Part shown: positions 53,135 through 62,831 of the stretch, in pieces
Layout of the letters: each line of letters starts with the position of its first letter
Position numbering within the stretch: position 1 is the first letter of the stretch
DNA from: Nitrospirales bacterium
GTDB lineage: Bacteria > Nitrospirota > Nitrospiria > Nitrospirales > UBA8639
Direction: 5' to 3'
DNA: 64,000 nucleotides
NCBI GenBank assembly: GCA_029261295.1
Contig: JAJDBP010000007.1
Span: 309,874-373,873 of the forward strand
Position numbers and translations under genes: made by a program
The notes under the pieces: model-generated
What the model was told of the DNA's origin: nothing
Database searches by the model: none
Seen by the model: the letters and a program-made list of their open reading frames with translations, nothing else

Positions 53135-54454
53135 CTATCCGCTTCTTCCCTTCAATGACCCTTTCCCAAGAAATCCATCATAATTGCGCATCAGCATATG
53201 ATTTTCAATTTGTTGTGCTGTATCGAGACCAACCCCAATGACAATTAACAGCGAAGTCCCACCAAAGTAAAACGGCATTCCCAATTTATAAATCAGCAAC
53301 TCAGGAATGACACAGACGATAGCAAGATAGATTGCTCCAGCAAATGTGATTCTCGTTAAGACTTTATAAATAAAATCAGCGGTTTTTTGCCCTGGCCTAA
53401 TACCTGGGATAAATCCACCATACTTTTTCATATTGTCAGCCATATCCACTGGATTTAAAACAACCGCTGTATAAAAAAAGCAAAAGAAGATGATCAAACT
53501 CACGTATAGCAAGGTATATAATACAGAGCCAGGCGCCAATTGGGCTCCAAATGCCTGAACCCATGGCACCTGAATAAAACTCGTTATGGTTGCCGGAAAG
53601 GCAATAATTGAAGACGCAAAAATAGGAGGAATAACCCCTGCTGTATTAATTTTTAATGGGATATGGGTATTTTGGCCACCATAAACCCTCCGCCCCACTA
53701 CTCGTTTGGCATATTGCACAGCAATTTTTCGACGACCGCTTTCTAAGAAAACAATAGCCCCCACCACAGCTAACATTACCACTCCGAGTAGAAGCAACAA
53801 AAAGAGACTAATTTGTCCAATTTTATATAATTCAAAGGTTTGGACAATCGCACTAGGAAGGCTCGCTACGATTCCTGAAAAAATGATTAAGGAAATTCCA
53901 TTTCCAACTCCACGTTCAGTAATTTGCTCTCCTAGCCACATGAGGAATGCCGTTCCAGCGACTAGGGTAATTACTGTCATAAAACGAAAGGCCCAACCAG
54001 GATCAAGCACAAACGCCCCGTCTTGCATGCCTTCCAACCCGAGAGCTATACCGAAGCCCTGGATAAAAGCAATAACGATCGTCCCGTAACGCGTGTATTG
54101 AATAATCGTTTTTCTGCCTCGTTCTCCCTCCTTAGCCAGCTTCGATAAATGCGGAACGACAACTGTCAGAAGCTGCAATATAATAGAAGCACTGATATAG
54201 GGCATGATGCCCAATGCAAAAATCGTTAGCCTTGATAAAGCCCCTCCCGAAAAAATGTCCAGCATACCCATAAGGGCTCCGCCGGTTTCCTTAAGAAAGC
54301 TAAATAATTCTTCATTATTGATTCCCGGAGTCGGGATATGGGCGCCTACTCGGTAAACGGCCAACATAGCCAAGGTAAATAGAACCCGGCTACGTAACTC
54401 AGGAATTTTAAAAATATTTTGAAGGCTTGTAACAAGCCGTTCAAGCACGGCCAA
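53135..54454 (-). CDS. secY: Preprotein translocase subunit SecY
   Basis: The protein has 439 residues with ten predicted membrane helices. Family signatures include AVYRVGAHIPTPGINNEELF, LGIMPYISASIILQLLTVV, EGERGRKTIIQYTRYGTIVI and the cytoplasmic loop GQNTHIPLKINTAGVIPPIF. SecY forms the protein-conducting channel with SecE and SecG. Its start overlaps rplO by 14 bases. Confidence 0.97.
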   Translation of the reverse strand: MAVLERLVTSLQNIFKIPELRSRVLFTLAMLAVYRVGAHIPTPGINNEELFSFLKETGGALMGMLDIFSGGALSRLTIFALGIMPYISASIILQLLTVVVPHLSKLAKEGERGRKTIIQYTRYGTIVIAFIQGFGIALGLEGMQDGAFVLDPGWAFRFMTVITLVAGTAFLMWLGEQITERGVGNGISLIIFSGIVASLPSAIVQTFELYKIGQISLFLLLLLGVVMLAVVGAIVFLESGRRKIAVQYAKRVVGRRVYGGQNTHIPLKINTAGVIPPIFASSIIAFPATITSFIQVPWVQAFGAQLAPGSVLYTLLYVSLIIFFCFFYTAVVLNPVDMADNMKKYGGFIPGIRPGQKTADFIYKVLTRITFAGAIYLAIVCVIPELLIYKLGMPFYFGGTSLLIVIGVGLDTAQQIENHMLMRNYDGFLGKGSLKGRSG

Positions 54455-54890
54455 TCACCTTGACTTGGCCACCTGCATCTTCGATTTTCTGTTTGGCAGA
54501 TCCACTAAATTTATGAGCTTCAATCACTAGGGGACGGGTAATATCTCCCTCACCAAGAATCTTAACTCGAGAATTTCGCCCCTTCAAAAGTCCTAGATCC
54601 CTAAAAACCGCGGGGTCAAAATTGCTAGTCGCCTCTTGAGCGGCTAGTGTTTGAATATTTATAACCGTATATTCTATCCGAAATATATTCGTAAATCCTC
54701 GCTTTGGCAATCGGCGAGCTAAGGGCATTTGCCCCCCTTCAAATCCTATCTGATTCGCTCGACCGGAACGTGCCAGCAATCCCTTATGCCCTTTTCCAGA
54801 TGTCTTTCCATGTCCAGAACCATGTCCACGACCGAGGCGTTTCTTTTTTGTTTTAGCCCCAGGATATGGATGTAAATCGTGCAAATTCAT
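54441..54890 (-). CDS. rplO: 50S ribosomal protein L15
   Basis: The protein has 149 residues. The basic N-terminus MNLHDLHPYPGAKTKKKRLG then GRGHGSGHGKTSGKGHKG is the family signature; the C-terminal domain has ITRPLVIEAHKFSGSAKQKI. It overlaps rpmD by four bases (ATGA) and secY by 14, marking tight translational coupling. Confidence 0.97.
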   Translation of the reverse strand: MNLHDLHPYPGAKTKKKRLGRGHGSGHGKTSGKGHKGLLARSGRANQIGFEGGQMPLARRLPKRGFTNIFRIEYTVINIQTLAAQEATSNFDPAVFRDLGLLKGRNSRVKILGEGDITRPLVIEAHKFSGSAKQKIEDAGGQVKVIGRA

Positions 54891-55069
54891 GAGCCTAAAA
54901 CCTCCACAAGATGCCTAACTTTATTTACTAATCCTCTAACTTGCGGAGTATCTGGCCTGGAAACCGTTTGTCCAATTTTACGCAGGCCTAATCCCCTCAA
55001 GACAAGACGCATTTTAACAGGATGGCCTATTTGGCTCCTTTTTAATGTAATGGCTAACTGAGAAGGCAT
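54887..55069 (-). CDS. rpmD: 50S ribosomal protein L30
   Basis: The protein has 60 residues with ITLKRSQIGHPVKMRLVLRG then LGLRKIGQTVSRPDTPQVRG, the standard L30 pattern. It lies between rpsE (38 bases away) and rplO (overlapping). Confidence 0.95.
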   Translation of the reverse strand: MPSQLAITLKRSQIGHPVKMRLVLRGLGLRKIGQTVSRPDTPQVRGLVNKVRHLVEVLGS

Positions 55070-55107
55070 GGCAAAATTATCTCGCTTTCCCTATTTACTT
55101 TAAAAAT

Positions 55108-55602
55108 TTATTCATCTACTTCGAGTGGAGCTTGCCTCATAGCTCTAACTTCCTGAGGATCACGGAGCTGTCGTAAACCCTGAATAGTTGCTCGAACAGC
55201 ATTAAAAGGATTGCCTCTTCCTAAAGTTTTTGCAACAACATTCTTGGTTCCAGCAACCTCCAATAAGGATCTAACTGCCCCACCAGCAATAATACCCGTT
55301 CCCTGTTTAGCAGGTCTCAACAAAATATGTTCCCCGCCAAAACGCCCATGGACTTCGTGAGGAATAGAATTGTGCTTTAATGGTATTCGAATAAGGTTTT
55401 TCTTCGCATGCTCAACAGCTTTAGCAATAGCAGATGGAACTTCTGCAGCTTTACCCTTTCCAACACCAACCCATCCTTCTCCATCACCAACAACCACTAG
55501 AGCCGAAAAGGAAAACCGCTTACCACCTTTTACCACTTTGGCAACGCGATTAATTACCACTGGCTTGTCTTTTAAATTAAGCTCTTCAACATTAACCCTC
55601 AC
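55108..55602 (-). CDS. rpsE: 30S ribosomal protein S5
   Basis: The protein has 164 residues. The N-terminal dsRNA-binding-like domain has [20 protein letters not shown] and [20 protein letters not shown]; the C-terminal part has [20 protein letters not shown] and [17 protein letters not shown]5 helps keep decoding accuracy and opens mRNA structure at the entry channel. It is 44 bases after rplR. Confidence 0.97.
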   Translation of the reverse strand: MRVNVEELNLKDKPVVINRVAKVVKGGKRFSFSALVVVGDGEGWVGVGKGKAAEVPSAIAKAVEHAKKNLIRIPLKHNSIPHEVHGRFGGEHILLRPAKQGTGIIAGGAVRSLLEVAGTKNVVAKTLGRGNPFNAVRATIQGLRQLRDPQEVRAMRQAPLEVDE

Positions 55603-55646
55603 AAGATCAAATCCTTCCCTGCCTCAAAATATAGGAATAGTCCTGA

Positions 55647-56012
55647 TTAGAATTTCAAGCCAGCTGAACGTGCAGCATCAGCCAATGCCTTCACCCGACC
55701 GTGGTATAATCGTCCACCACGATCAAAAACTACCAACTCGACAGGTATTGCCTTTGCTCGCTCTGCAATAGTCTCACCCACAATTTTTGCGGCTTCAACG
55801 CTACCTCTGGACTTAATTCGATCTTTTAACCCTGGATCACAGGTGGAAGCAGATACTAGAGTTCTCCCTGCAACGTCATCAATTATTTGAGCATAGATAT
55901 GGGCATTACTCCGAAATACACTCAATCTTGGGCGGGATGATAACCCGACAATTCGGAGCCGAACCCTTCGGCTTCGTTTTCTTAATCTTTTGCGTTTTTC
56001 TGAAATATTCAC
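55647..56012 (-). CDS. rplR: 50S ribosomal protein L18
   Basis: The protein has 121 residues. It shows the typical [20 protein letters not shown] and the end [21 protein letters not shown]18 binds 5S rRNA with L5 and L25. It is nine bases after rplF. Confidence 0.97.
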   Translation of the reverse strand: MNISEKRKRLRKRSRRVRLRIVGLSSRPRLSVFRSNAHIYAQIIDDVAGRTLVSASTCDPGLKDRIKSRGSVEAAKIVGETIAERAKAIPVELVVFDRGGRLYHGRVKALADAARSAGLKF

Positions 56013-56021
56013 AGATTTCCC

Positions 56022-56561
56022 TTATTTCTTCCCAGCCTTACCAGCCTTTTTCCGTAGCTCTTCACCAGCATATTTGATCCCTTTATGTTTATACACATCA
56101 GGAATTTTCAACTCTCGAATTTGTGCTGCAATCTGAGAGACCACGCGCTTATCAATCCCCTTAAGGGTAATTAGCGTTTGCTTGTCCACAGTAGCCTTGA
56201 CTCCTTGAGGAAGCTTTAGGGAAACAGGATGGGCATAACCAACAGAAAGACTTAAGTCGTCTCCCTGAATCTGGGCTCTGTATCCCACACCCATAACCTC
56301 AAGATCCCTCTGATAGCCATCCTTTACCCCAACAATTTGATTCGATATTTCTGCTCTGGTTAATCCATGCAGTGCCCTCAATTTAACAGAGTCACTTTCT
56401 CGCGTGAGGGCTACAATCCCATCCGCTACTTGGACTTGAATCCCAGGATTCAATGTCCATTCTAATTGCCCCAGGGGTCCCTTTACCAACACCTTTGCGT
56501 CAATTACTTTTACTTCAACTCCAGATGGAATCGTGATAGGCTTTTTCCCAATCCTTGACAT
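56022..56561 (-). CDS. rplF: 50S ribosomal protein L6
   Basis: The protein has 179 residues: MSRIGKKPITIPSGVEVKVI at the start and the C-terminal signature IRELKIPDVYKHKGIKYAGE. Two similar L6 domains are evident. L6 lies near the factor-binding site of the large subunit. The gap to rpsH is 47 bases. Confidence 0.97.
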   Translation of the reverse strand: MSRIGKKPITIPSGVEVKVIDAKVLVKGPLGQLEWTLNPGIQVQVADGIVALTRESDSVKLRALHGLTRAEISNQIVGVKDGYQRDLEVMGVGYRAQIQGDDLSLSVGYAHPVSLKLPQGVKATVDKQTLITLKGIDKRVVSQIAAQIRELKIPDVYKHKGIKYAGEELRKKAGKAGKK

Positions 56562-56608
56562 GTTTACCCTATAACCCTACCGTTAAATATGTTTACAGAA
56601 TGATTTCC

Positions 56609-57013
56609 CTACCAAACGTGACATAATATTTCTCCACCCACTTCCATCGTGCGGCATTGCTCATCAGTCAACAGACCACGATCAGTTGTAAGGATGGCCA
56701 CACCCAAACCCTTCATGACCCGTGGCACATCCCCCTTACCTCCATAGACTCGACAACCAGGCTTACTTATTCTCTTAATACCAGTAATAAATGGCTTTTT
56801 TTGACGACCAGGCTCATATCTTAAGGCCACCTGTAAAGTTGGATGCGTTTCAGTACTAATAGCTTGATAATCACGAATAAACCCTTCCTCCTTTAAAATT
56901 CGAAGGATCTCTCCCTTTACTCGTGAGGCTGGAATTTTCACCAGGTCATGCCCGCGCTTTCCAGCGTTTTGAATACGTACAAATAAATCCGCAATGGGAT
57001 CTGTCATCGACAT
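56609..57013 (-). CDS. rpsH: 30S ribosomal protein S8
   Basis: The protein has 134 residues: MSMTDPIADLFVRIQNAGKR at the start and the C-terminal RVMKGLGVAILTTDRGLLTD, with the end MEVGGEILCHVW. S8 binds 16S rRNA helix 21 and in E. coli represses the spc operon through a similar site near rplE; no such site was examined here. It lies 61 bases after rpsN. Confidence 0.97.
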   Translation of the reverse strand: MSMTDPIADLFVRIQNAGKRGHDLVKIPASRVKGEILRILKEEGFIRDYQAISTETHPTLQVALRYEPGRQKKPFITGIKRISKPGCRVYGGKGDVPRVMKGLGVAILTTDRGLLTDEQCRTMEVGGEILCHVW

Positions 57014-57074
57014 AACGCAAAACCCCTTGTGACATTTTTCACTTCAAAATATTTCAAAGCATAATTCTTTCTCT

Positions 57075-57260
57075 TTACCAACTTGATTTCGTTACCCCAG
57101 GAATATCCCCACGAAGACTAAGGAAACGAAAACAAATACGACACATACGAAACCTTCGCAAAAATCCCCTAACCCGGCCACAGCACGGACAACGATTATA
57201 TTGCCGACAAGGGAATTTCGGCTCACGCTTGGCCTTATTTTTAAGTGCTAACCTTGACAC
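57075..57260 (-). CDS. rpsN: 30S ribosomal protein S14, zinc-binding short form
   Basis: The protein has 61 residues. The CxxC-x(n)-CxxC zinc ribbon is [20 protein letters not shown], typical of type Z S14. It lies between rplE and rpsH in the usual spc order. The start [16 protein letters not shown] is normal. Confidence 0.97.
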   Translation of the reverse strand: MSRLALKNKAKREPKFPCRQYNRCPCCGRVRGFLRRFRMCRICFRFLSLRGDIPGVTKSSW

Positions 57261-57279
57261 CGACCCTCCTTCCCCTCTT

Positions 57280-57906
57280 CTAGGATTTCCGGAAAGGCAT
57301 TCCTAAATGAGCCAATAAAGCCTTTGCTTCGTCATTCCTCTTTGCAGAGGTCACAAAGGTAATATCCATTCCATGAATGGATGCAATATCATCATATTTA
57401 ATTTCTGGAAATGTTAACTGCTCCTTCAAACCAAGAGTATAGTTTCCTCGCCCATCAAAAGCCTTTGGGGAAATCCCGCGAAAATCCCGAATTCGAGGCA
57501 AAGCTACAGCAATTAAACGATCCATAAATTCATGCATTCGAGTGCCCCTCAATGTCACCTTTACTCCAATAGGAATTCCCTCACGCAATTTAAACCCGGC
57601 AATTGCTTTTTTTGCTCTAGTCAGGACAGGCTTTTGTCCGGTTATTTGCTCCAACTCACCAGCAGCACTCTCTAGCAGCTTAACGTTCTGAACAGCTTCA
57701 CCCATACCTACATTGAGAACGATTCGTTCAACTCGTGGAACCTGCATGGGGTTTTTATACCCAAACTCTTTCATCATGGCTGCCAAAACTTTTTCCCGAA
57801 ATAACACCCTTAGCCGTGGCACATACCCAACAGGCATCACAGCAGCTGGCAGATTTTTTTTCTCTTTTTGCTTCTTTGATTCTTTTAATGACGCTTCTGA
57901 CTTCAT
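57280..57906 (-). CDS. rplE: 50S ribosomal protein L5 with lysine-rich N-terminal extension
   Basis: The protein has 208 residues, about 28 longer than usual. The conserved L5 body begins near [20 protein letters not shown] and includes [20 protein letters not shown] and [19 protein letters not shown]. The first 28 residues ([14 protein letters not shown]) are charged and probably disordered. The ATG at 57906 touches the end of rplX, so the extension is part of the frame as annotated; no good internal ATG replaces it until the conserved body. L5 binds 5S rRNA. Confidence 0.95.
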   Translation of the reverse strand: MKSEASLKESKKQKEKKNLPAAVMPVGYVPRLRVLFREKVLAAMMKEFGYKNPMQVPRVERIVLNVGMGEAVQNVKLLESAAGELEQITGQKPVLTRAKKAIAGFKLREGIPIGVKVTLRGTRMHEFMDRLIAVALPRIRDFRGISPKAFDGRGNYTLGLKEQLTFPEIKYDDIASIHGMDITFVTSAKRNDEAKALLAHLGMPFRKS

Positions 57907-58244
57907 TAGCTTTTATCCAATACTTCCGTAGGAGCCTTTTGATACACGCGAACCTTTCGCCCGTCCTCAAAAGTTTTCATTTTCAACCGGGAAGGCTTTT
58001 GCTCCGATTCACAATAGGCCATCACATTAGAAATAGCCATCGTCCCTTCCCGCTCTAGAATTCCGCCTTGTTTATTTTTGGCATTTGGCTTGGTATGGCG
58101 CTTAATAATATTGAGCTTTTCAACCGTCACACGCCCTTTCTTCGTGATAACCTCTAAAACCTTTCCGGTCTTACCACGTTCTTTTCCAGCTACCACCATC
58201 ACCATATCGCCCTTTTTTATTCGAAACTTTCCGGCCATGCTCAT
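57906..58244 (-). CDS. rplX: 50S ribosomal protein L24
   Basis: The protein has 112 residues: a KOW motif at [20 protein letters not shown], then [20 protein letters not shown] and [16 protein letters not shown]24 starts assembly of the large subunit. It lies four bases after rplN and abuts rplE. Confidence 0.97.
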   Translation of the reverse strand: MSMAGKFRIKKGDMVMVVAGKERGKTGKVLEVITKKGRVTVEKLNIIKRHTKPNAKNKQGGILEREGTMAISNVMAYCESEQKPSRLKMKTFEDGRKVRVYQKAPTEVLDKS

Positions 58245-58248
58245 ATTC

Positions 58249-58617
58249 CTAAATGACCTCTGGAGCCAATGAGATAATTTTCATATACTTTTTCTGCCTC
58301 AACTCCCTAGCCACAGGTCCGAAAATCCTAGTACCTACTGGGTCACCTTGCGCATTTACAAGAACGCACGCGTTTCGATCGAACTTTATATGTGATCCAT
58401 CATTTCGCCTCGACCCTTTTTTTGTTCGTACAATGACAGCTTTCATCACGTCACCTTTTTTCACAGATGCTCGTGGAATAGCTTCACGAACTGATACCAC
58501 AATTAAATCACCCAGCGAACCGTAACGGCGTTTAGTTCCACCGAGAACGTGAAAACAACGGACACTCTTTGCTCCAGAATTATCAGCAACGTCAAGATAG
58601 GTATAATTTTGAATCAT
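58249..58617 (-). CDS. rplN: 50S ribosomal protein L14
   Basis: The protein has 122 residues with the signature [40 protein letters not shown] and [21 protein letters not shown]14 forms part of the subunit interface. It is first in the spc part, 43 bases after rpsQ. Confidence 0.97.
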   Translation of the reverse strand: MIQNYTYLDVADNSGAKSVRCFHVLGGTKRRYGSLGDLIVVSVREAIPRASVKKGDVMKAVIVRTKKGSRRNDGSHIKFDRNACVLVNAQGDPVGTRIFGPVARELRQKKYMKIISLAPEVI

Positions 58618-58660
58618 AATCGAATTTTAGCCCCAAACCTCTAAATATATACAATTATTT

Positions 58661-58924
58661 TTAGACAGAATTTTTCCCACATATTTCAGCCACACGCCAA
58701 GACTTGCCCTTACTAATTGGGCGAGAATAAATAATTTTCACCTGATCTCCCATCTTACATTGACCTTGCTCATCATGCGCTTTCATCTTTGTTTTTCGCC
58801 TCAGGACTTTTCCGTATAGTGAATGCCGCTCAATCCTCACCACTTCAACCAGGATTGTTTTTTGCATTTTGTTACTAACAACTTTTCCATATAGTGCGCG
58901 TGGAACTGGCCTTGATTCTGTCAT
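58661..58924 (-). CDS. rpsQ: 30S ribosomal protein S17
   Basis: The protein has 87 residues with an OB fold: YGKVVSNKMQKTILVEVVRI, LRRKTKMKAHDEQGQCKMGD and RPISKGKSWRVAEI. S17 binds the 5' domain of 16S rRNA. It lies 34 bases after rpmC. Confidence 0.97.
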   Translation of the reverse strand: MTESRPVPRALYGKVVSNKMQKTILVEVVRIERHSLYGKVLRRKTKMKAHDEQGQCKMGDQVKIIYSRPISKGKSWRVAEICGKNSV

Positions 58925-58958
58925 AGATTAGCAACTTTCCTGGAAAAACATCATAACT

Positions 58959-59144
58959 CTAAGCCTTTTGTTGAAGAACTGTATGGACCCGCGCGATGTT
59001 TCGTTTGGTGTCTCTAATTTTCATGGGATTTTCCATACGTCCCATAGCCAATTGACTTCGAAAATGAAACAACTCCTGCTTTAACTGGCCAATTTTCTCA
59101 ACCAGTTCAGTTTTTTCAAGTTCCCTTAATTGATTAGTTTCCAT
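58959..59144 (-). CDS. rpmC: 50S ribosomal protein L29
   Basis: The protein has 61 residues forming two helices: ELEKTELVEKIGQLKQELFH and FRSQLAMGRMENPMKIRDTK. L29 lies by the exit tunnel, near the trigger-factor site. It is 16 bases after rplP. Confidence 0.96.
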   Translation of the reverse strand: METNQLRELEKTELVEKIGQLKQELFHFRSQLAMGRMENPMKIRDTKRNIARVHTVLQQKA

Positions 59145-59160
59145 AATGACAGCCCTGCCG

Positions 59161-59583
59161 TTATAAAATTGGGATCTCTCCTCTGACCACGAATTTAGTC
59201 AATACTGGCAACTTATGACCAGCCAAGCGTAAAGCCTCTTCAGCAATTTCCCTAGTCACATCATCCATTTCAAATAAAATTCGTCCAGACTTTACGACGG
59301 CAACCCAGTATTCAGGGTTTCCCTTCCCCTTACCCATGCGAACTTCGGCAGGTTTCTTGGTAATAGGCTTATCTGGGAAGATTCTTGTCCAAATTCTGCC
59401 CCCACGCTTTACATGCCTAGTCATGGCTATCCTGGCAGCTTCAATTTGCCTTGCAGTAATGCGTCCTGGCTCCATAGTCTTCAGCCCATACTGACCATGC
59501 GAGATCTCGCCCCCTCGATAGGCCTTTCCACGCATCCGCCCCTTATGGACTTTACGGAATTTAATTCGTTTCGGCGCTAGCAT
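59161..59583 (-). CDS. rplP: 50S ribosomal protein L16
   Basis: The protein has 140 residues: [20 protein letters not shown] at the start and [40 protein letters not shown] in the body. L16 positions the A-site tRNA. It is 34 bases after rpsC. Confidence 0.97.
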   Translation of the reverse strand: MLAPKRIKFRKVHKGRMRGKAYRGGEISHGQYGLKTMEPGRITARQIEAARIAMTRHVKRGGRIWTRIFPDKPITKKPAEVRMGKGKGNPEYWVAVVKSGRILFEMDDVTREIAEEALRLAGHKLPVLTKFVVRGEIPIL

Positions 59584-59617
59584 GGTCCAATTTCTCCAAA
59601 ATCAAAATTCATTCTAT

Positions 59618-60283
59618 CTATAAAAATCCAAGAGACGGCTCAGATTTTTCCATTGAAGGAATTTGAGCATCACCCTTGTAAATCCATGCCTTAACCCCTA
59701 TTTGCCCCATGGCAGTCTTCGCTTCAGCAAAACCATACTCGACATCTGCCCTCAAAGTATGAAGCGGAACACGACCTTCACGATACCATTCCGTTCTGGC
59801 GATCTCATGCCCTCCCAAACGCCCGGCACAATAAACCTTAATCCCTAAAGCCCCAAGCCGAAGGGCCGATGCGACGCTGCGCTTTAAGGCTCGACGAAAT
59901 GAGACTCGCTTCTCCAACTGGGTGGCAATATTTTCAGCGACCAATTGGGCATCAATCTCAGGTTTTTTTATTTCTTTGACGGTTACAAAAACCTCATTTC
60001 CATATTCTTTTTCAAGTGACGCCTTTAACTTATCTACCTCTGCGCCCTTTCTGCCAATAATGATTCCTGGCCTCGCTGTATGAATAATCAATTTCAATTG
60101 ATTTCCGGAACGTTCAATTTCTACACTAGATATTCCAGCGTGATACAAACGCTTCTTAACCAAACCCCTAATAGTCAGGTCTTGATGTAAAAGAGTTGCA
60201 TAATCCTTTTTTGCATACCACCGAGAACGCCAAGTCCTGGTGTAACCTAGGCGGAATCCATATGGATGGGTCTTTTGCCCCAT
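59618..60283 (-). CDS. rpsC: 30S ribosomal protein S3
   Basis: ATG 60283 gives [18 protein letters not shown], the standard S3 start; an in-frame ATG at 60304 adds seven residues but would contain the GAGGAGAG ribosome-binding site. The 221-residue product has the KH domain motif [20 protein letters not shown] and the C-terminal [21 protein letters not shown]3 lines the mRNA entry tunnel. Confidence 0.97.
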   Translation of the reverse strand: MGQKTHPYGFRLGYTRTWRSRWYAKKDYATLLHQDLTIRGLVKKRLYHAGISSVEIERSGNQLKLIIHTARPGIIIGRKGAEVDKLKASLEKEYGNEVFVTVKEIKKPEIDAQLVAENIATQLEKRVSFRRALKRSVASALRLGALGIKVYCAGRLGGHEIARTEWYREGRVPLHTLRADVEYGFAEAKTAMGQIGVKAWIYKGDAQIPSMEKSEPSLGFL

Positions 60284-60334
60284 GAAATCGCTCTCCTCAA
60301 CCATCCCATCAAAAGGGACGGACCTTAATTAAAT

Positions 60335-60673
60335 TTAATCAACAGGACTCACAACAATCGTAATATGACTTGTACGTTTTTTTATTGGACTAGCTCGGCC
60401 CATTGCACGTGGCTGAAATCTTTTCAGAACAGGACCACCATCAACAAAGGCCCTGGAAACCCTTAGACTCTCGGGATCCCCCATATCTTTCTGCCCTGCA
60501 TTTGAAACAGCCGATCCAAGCAATTGCTCCACTACACGAGCGGCAGATCTGGGAGTAAACCTAAGAAGAGCCAAGGCTTCAGCAGCGTTTCGTCCCCTTA
60601 CCATATCCACGATAAGCCTCGCCTTTCGAGGAGCCATCCTTACATGCCTTAAAATTGCTTTTGCTTCAGCCAT
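60335..60673 (-). CDS. rplV: 50S ribosomal protein L22
   Basis: ATG 60673 gives a 112-residue protein starting MAEAKAILRHVRMAPRKARL, which matches the usual L22 length; a start at 60703 would add ten atypical residues. The C-terminal loop that reaches into the exit tunnel is in LKRFQPRAMGRASPIKKRTS. It lies between rpsS and rpsC. Confidence 0.95.
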   Translation of the reverse strand: MAEAKAILRHVRMAPRKARLIVDMVRGRNAAEALALLRFTPRSAARVVEQLLGSAVSNAGQKDMGDPESLRVSRAFVDGGPVLKRFQPRAMGRASPIKKRTSHITIVVSPVD

Positions 60674-60719
60674 AAATTTCTCTATTTTTTCAAAACTATA
60701 CAATAATAATTTGAACCAG

Positions 60720-61007
60720 CTATTTCAAAGCCACACCTTTTTCACTTTTTGCCGCACTATGCCCCTTAAAGAGCCTTGTCGGGGAAAACTCTCCAAGTTT
60801 ATGGCCAACCATATTGTCGGTAATAAATACTGGTACAAATTTTTTCCCGTTATGAACAGCAAAAGTTAACCCAATCATATCTGGTGTGATAGTCGAGCGA
60901 CGAGACCAAGTCTTTATGACTCTCGATTCTCCAGAATCTCTAGCCCTCTCAACTTTTTTGAGAAGGTGCTCATCTACAAATGGACCCTTATGAACTGACC
61001 TTGGCAT
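60720..61007 (-). CDS. rpsS: 30S ribosomal protein S19
   Basis: The protein has 95 residues: [40 protein letters not shown] and [21 protein letters not shown]19 is in the small-subunit head beside S13. It is 15 bases after rplB. Confidence 0.97.
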   Translation of the reverse strand: MPRSVHKGPFVDEHLLKKVERARDSGESRVIKTWSRRSTITPDMIGLTFAVHNGKKFVPVFITDNMVGHKLGEFSPTRLFKGHSAAKSEKGVALK

Positions 61008-61022
61008 AGTCTACCCCAATCT

Positions 61023-61862
61023 CTAACGCGACTTTTTCTTTCTACTGGCAATAATATAGCGTGAGCTTTGATTTCTCGGCTTACGAGTTTTAAAACCTTT
61101 TGCAGGCTGCCCCCATGGAGAAACCGGGTGAGGATTTCCTGCCCCTGCCTTCCCTTCTCCACCTCCATGCGGATGATCTACAGGATTCATCACCACACCA
61201 CGAACATGCGGTTTCTTTCCCTTCCAACGAGACCTCCCCGCTTTTCCAACTGTTACATTTCCATGGTCAAGGTTTCCAACTTGCCCAACTGTAGCCATAC
61301 AGGTCCCTAAAATTTTTCGCATTTCCCCAGAGGCCAAACGGATTTGAACATACCCCTGGTCTCGACCCATAACTTGAGCAGATACACCCGCACTTCTCGC
61401 CAATTGAGCTCCCTTACCTGGCTTTAGTTCAATGTTATGAATGATGATACCTAAAGGCATTTCCATTAGAGGCAATGCGTTCCCAATCCTCACTTCCGTT
61501 TTAGGCCCAGACTTAATAAGGGCACCAACCAGCAATCCATGGGGGGCCAAAATATAACGCTTTTCCCCATCGGAATAATGCAGCAAAGCAATACGAGCCG
61601 TTCGATTTGGATCATACTCTATACTTGCGACTTTAGCTGGCACGCCAACTTTGTCCCGCCGAAAATCAATCTTTCGATACTGGCGCTTGTGTCCTCCACC
61701 CCTAAAGCGAACAGTAATTCTCCCCATATTATTTCTCCCACCAGATGGGGAAATCGTCTTTGTTAGACTCTTTAGAGGCTTATTAGGTGACAGCCCTTCA
61801 TTAATTACCGCTGACATACCTCGACGACCAGGCGAAGTAGGCTTGTATTCTTTTATTGGCAT
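61023..61862 (-). CDS. rplB: 50S ribosomal protein L2
   Basis: The protein has 279 residues: [40 protein letters not shown] and the conserved C-terminal [20 protein letters not shown], including the histidine essential near the peptidyl-transferase centre. It lies 51 bases after rplW. Confidence 0.97.
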   Translation of the reverse strand: MPIKEYKPTSPGRRGMSAVINEGLSPNKPLKSLTKTISPSGGRNNMGRITVRFRGGGHKRQYRKIDFRRDKVGVPAKVASIEYDPNRTARIALLHYSDGEKRYILAPHGLLVGALIKSGPKTEVRIGNALPLMEMPLGIIIHNIELKPGKGAQLARSAGVSAQVMGRDQGYVQIRLASGEMRKILGTCMATVGQVGNLDHGNVTVGKAGRSRWKGKKPHVRGVVMNPVDHPHGGGEGKAGAGNPHPVSPWGQPAKGFKTRKPRNQSSRYIIASRKKKSR

Positions 61863-61913
61863 AAAAATGCCCCCCTCAGCACACGGATCCCTTGAATTTT
61901 CACTTGCTTTTCC

Positions 61914-62201
61914 TTAAGCACTCTCGTACAACTCAATTTTTTCGCCTTCCTTTAATGTAACAAAAGCCTTACGCCAATCGGATCGCTTCCCGAGATACCT
62001 TCCTTGGCGCTTCTTCTTTCCTCTTACATTCATGACATTAACGGAAGTAACCTTTACGCTAAAGATCTTTTCAACAGCTCTACGAACATCAATTCTTGTT
62101 GCGCGACTATCAACAGCAAAGGCAACACTATTTTTTATTTCACGTATAGCCGTAATTTTTTCTGTTAACAAAGGGCGAATCAAGACATCGTAAGGATTCA
62201 T
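61914..62201 (-). CDS. rplW: 50S ribosomal protein L23
   Basis: ATG 62201 gives MNPYDVLIRPLLTEKITAIR, a normal L23 start, with a 95-residue product; an earlier in-frame start at 62240 lies inside rplD. The chain has AFAVDSRATRIDVRRAVEKI and VMNVRGKKKRQGRYLGKRSD. L23 is the docking site at the tunnel exit for trigger factor and SRP. It starts one base after the rplD stop. Confidence 0.95.
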   Translation of the reverse strand: MNPYDVLIRPLLTEKITAIREIKNSVAFAVDSRATRIDVRRAVEKIFSVKVTSVNVMNVRGKKKRQGRYLGKRSDWRKAFVTLKEGEKIELYESA

Positions 62202-62202
62202 G

Positions 62203-62823
62203 CTAAACCCACACTTCCTGTATTTTTTGCAATTCTCCACGAGTGACTACCAATTTTTCACACCAGAGCAAATCATAGACATTAAGATCTTTTGCATGAA
62301 GAACTTTGAGCAATCGTACATTTTTTCCAATTCGAACAATATCCAAGAGGTTTTCCTCAACAACCAAAAGCACCTTCCCAACAGCTCCAACCTTGGCCAA
62401 CTGACGAACAAGCTCTTTAGTTTTTAATTCAGGCAATACAAGATCAACAACAATCAAATTTCCAGCTGCCGCCTTGTCGCTCAAACCCGCCCTTAGCGCA
62501 GCACGATACACCTTCTTGGGCAATTGGTAGGCGTAAGATCTTGGCTTTGGACCAAAAACTGTACCTCCGGTTCTCCATATTGGAGATCTGGCTGACCCTG
62601 CCCTAGCCCTTCCAGTATGCTTTTGCTTCCATGGCTTCTTTCCTGAACCACGGACTTCCCCTCGCCCTTTAGTCGAAGCATTACCTTGACGACTCGAAGC
62701 TCTTTGCATCACTACAGCCTTATGAACAAGGCGCTCATCAATAGGAGCCGCAAAAACACCTTCGGTCAACTCAACTGAATCAACCTTCTCCCCCTTGGAA
62801 CCAAAAACAGGAATAGCATCCAT
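62203..62823 (-). CDS. rplD: 50S ribosomal protein L4
   Basis: The protein has 206 residues. The tunnel loop is in ASSRQGNASTKGRGEVRGSG, then KKPWKQKHTGRARAGSARSP; the globular end has LLVVEENLLDIVRIGKNVRL. In E. coli L4 also represses the S10 operon; no leader is visible here because the operon starts outside the window or at tuf. It is eight bases after rplC. Confidence 0.97.
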   Translation of the reverse strand: MDAIPVFGSKGEKVDSVELTEGVFAAPIDERLVHKAVVMQRASSRQGNASTKGRGEVRGSGKKPWKQKHTGRARAGSARSPIWRTGGTVFGPKPRSYAYQLPKKVYRAALRAGLSDKAAAGNLIVVDLVLPELKTKELVRQLAKVGAVGKVLLVVEENLLDIVRIGKNVRLLKVLHAKDLNVYDLLWCEKLVVTRGELQKIQEVWV

Positions 62824-62831
62824 ACTCTGCC

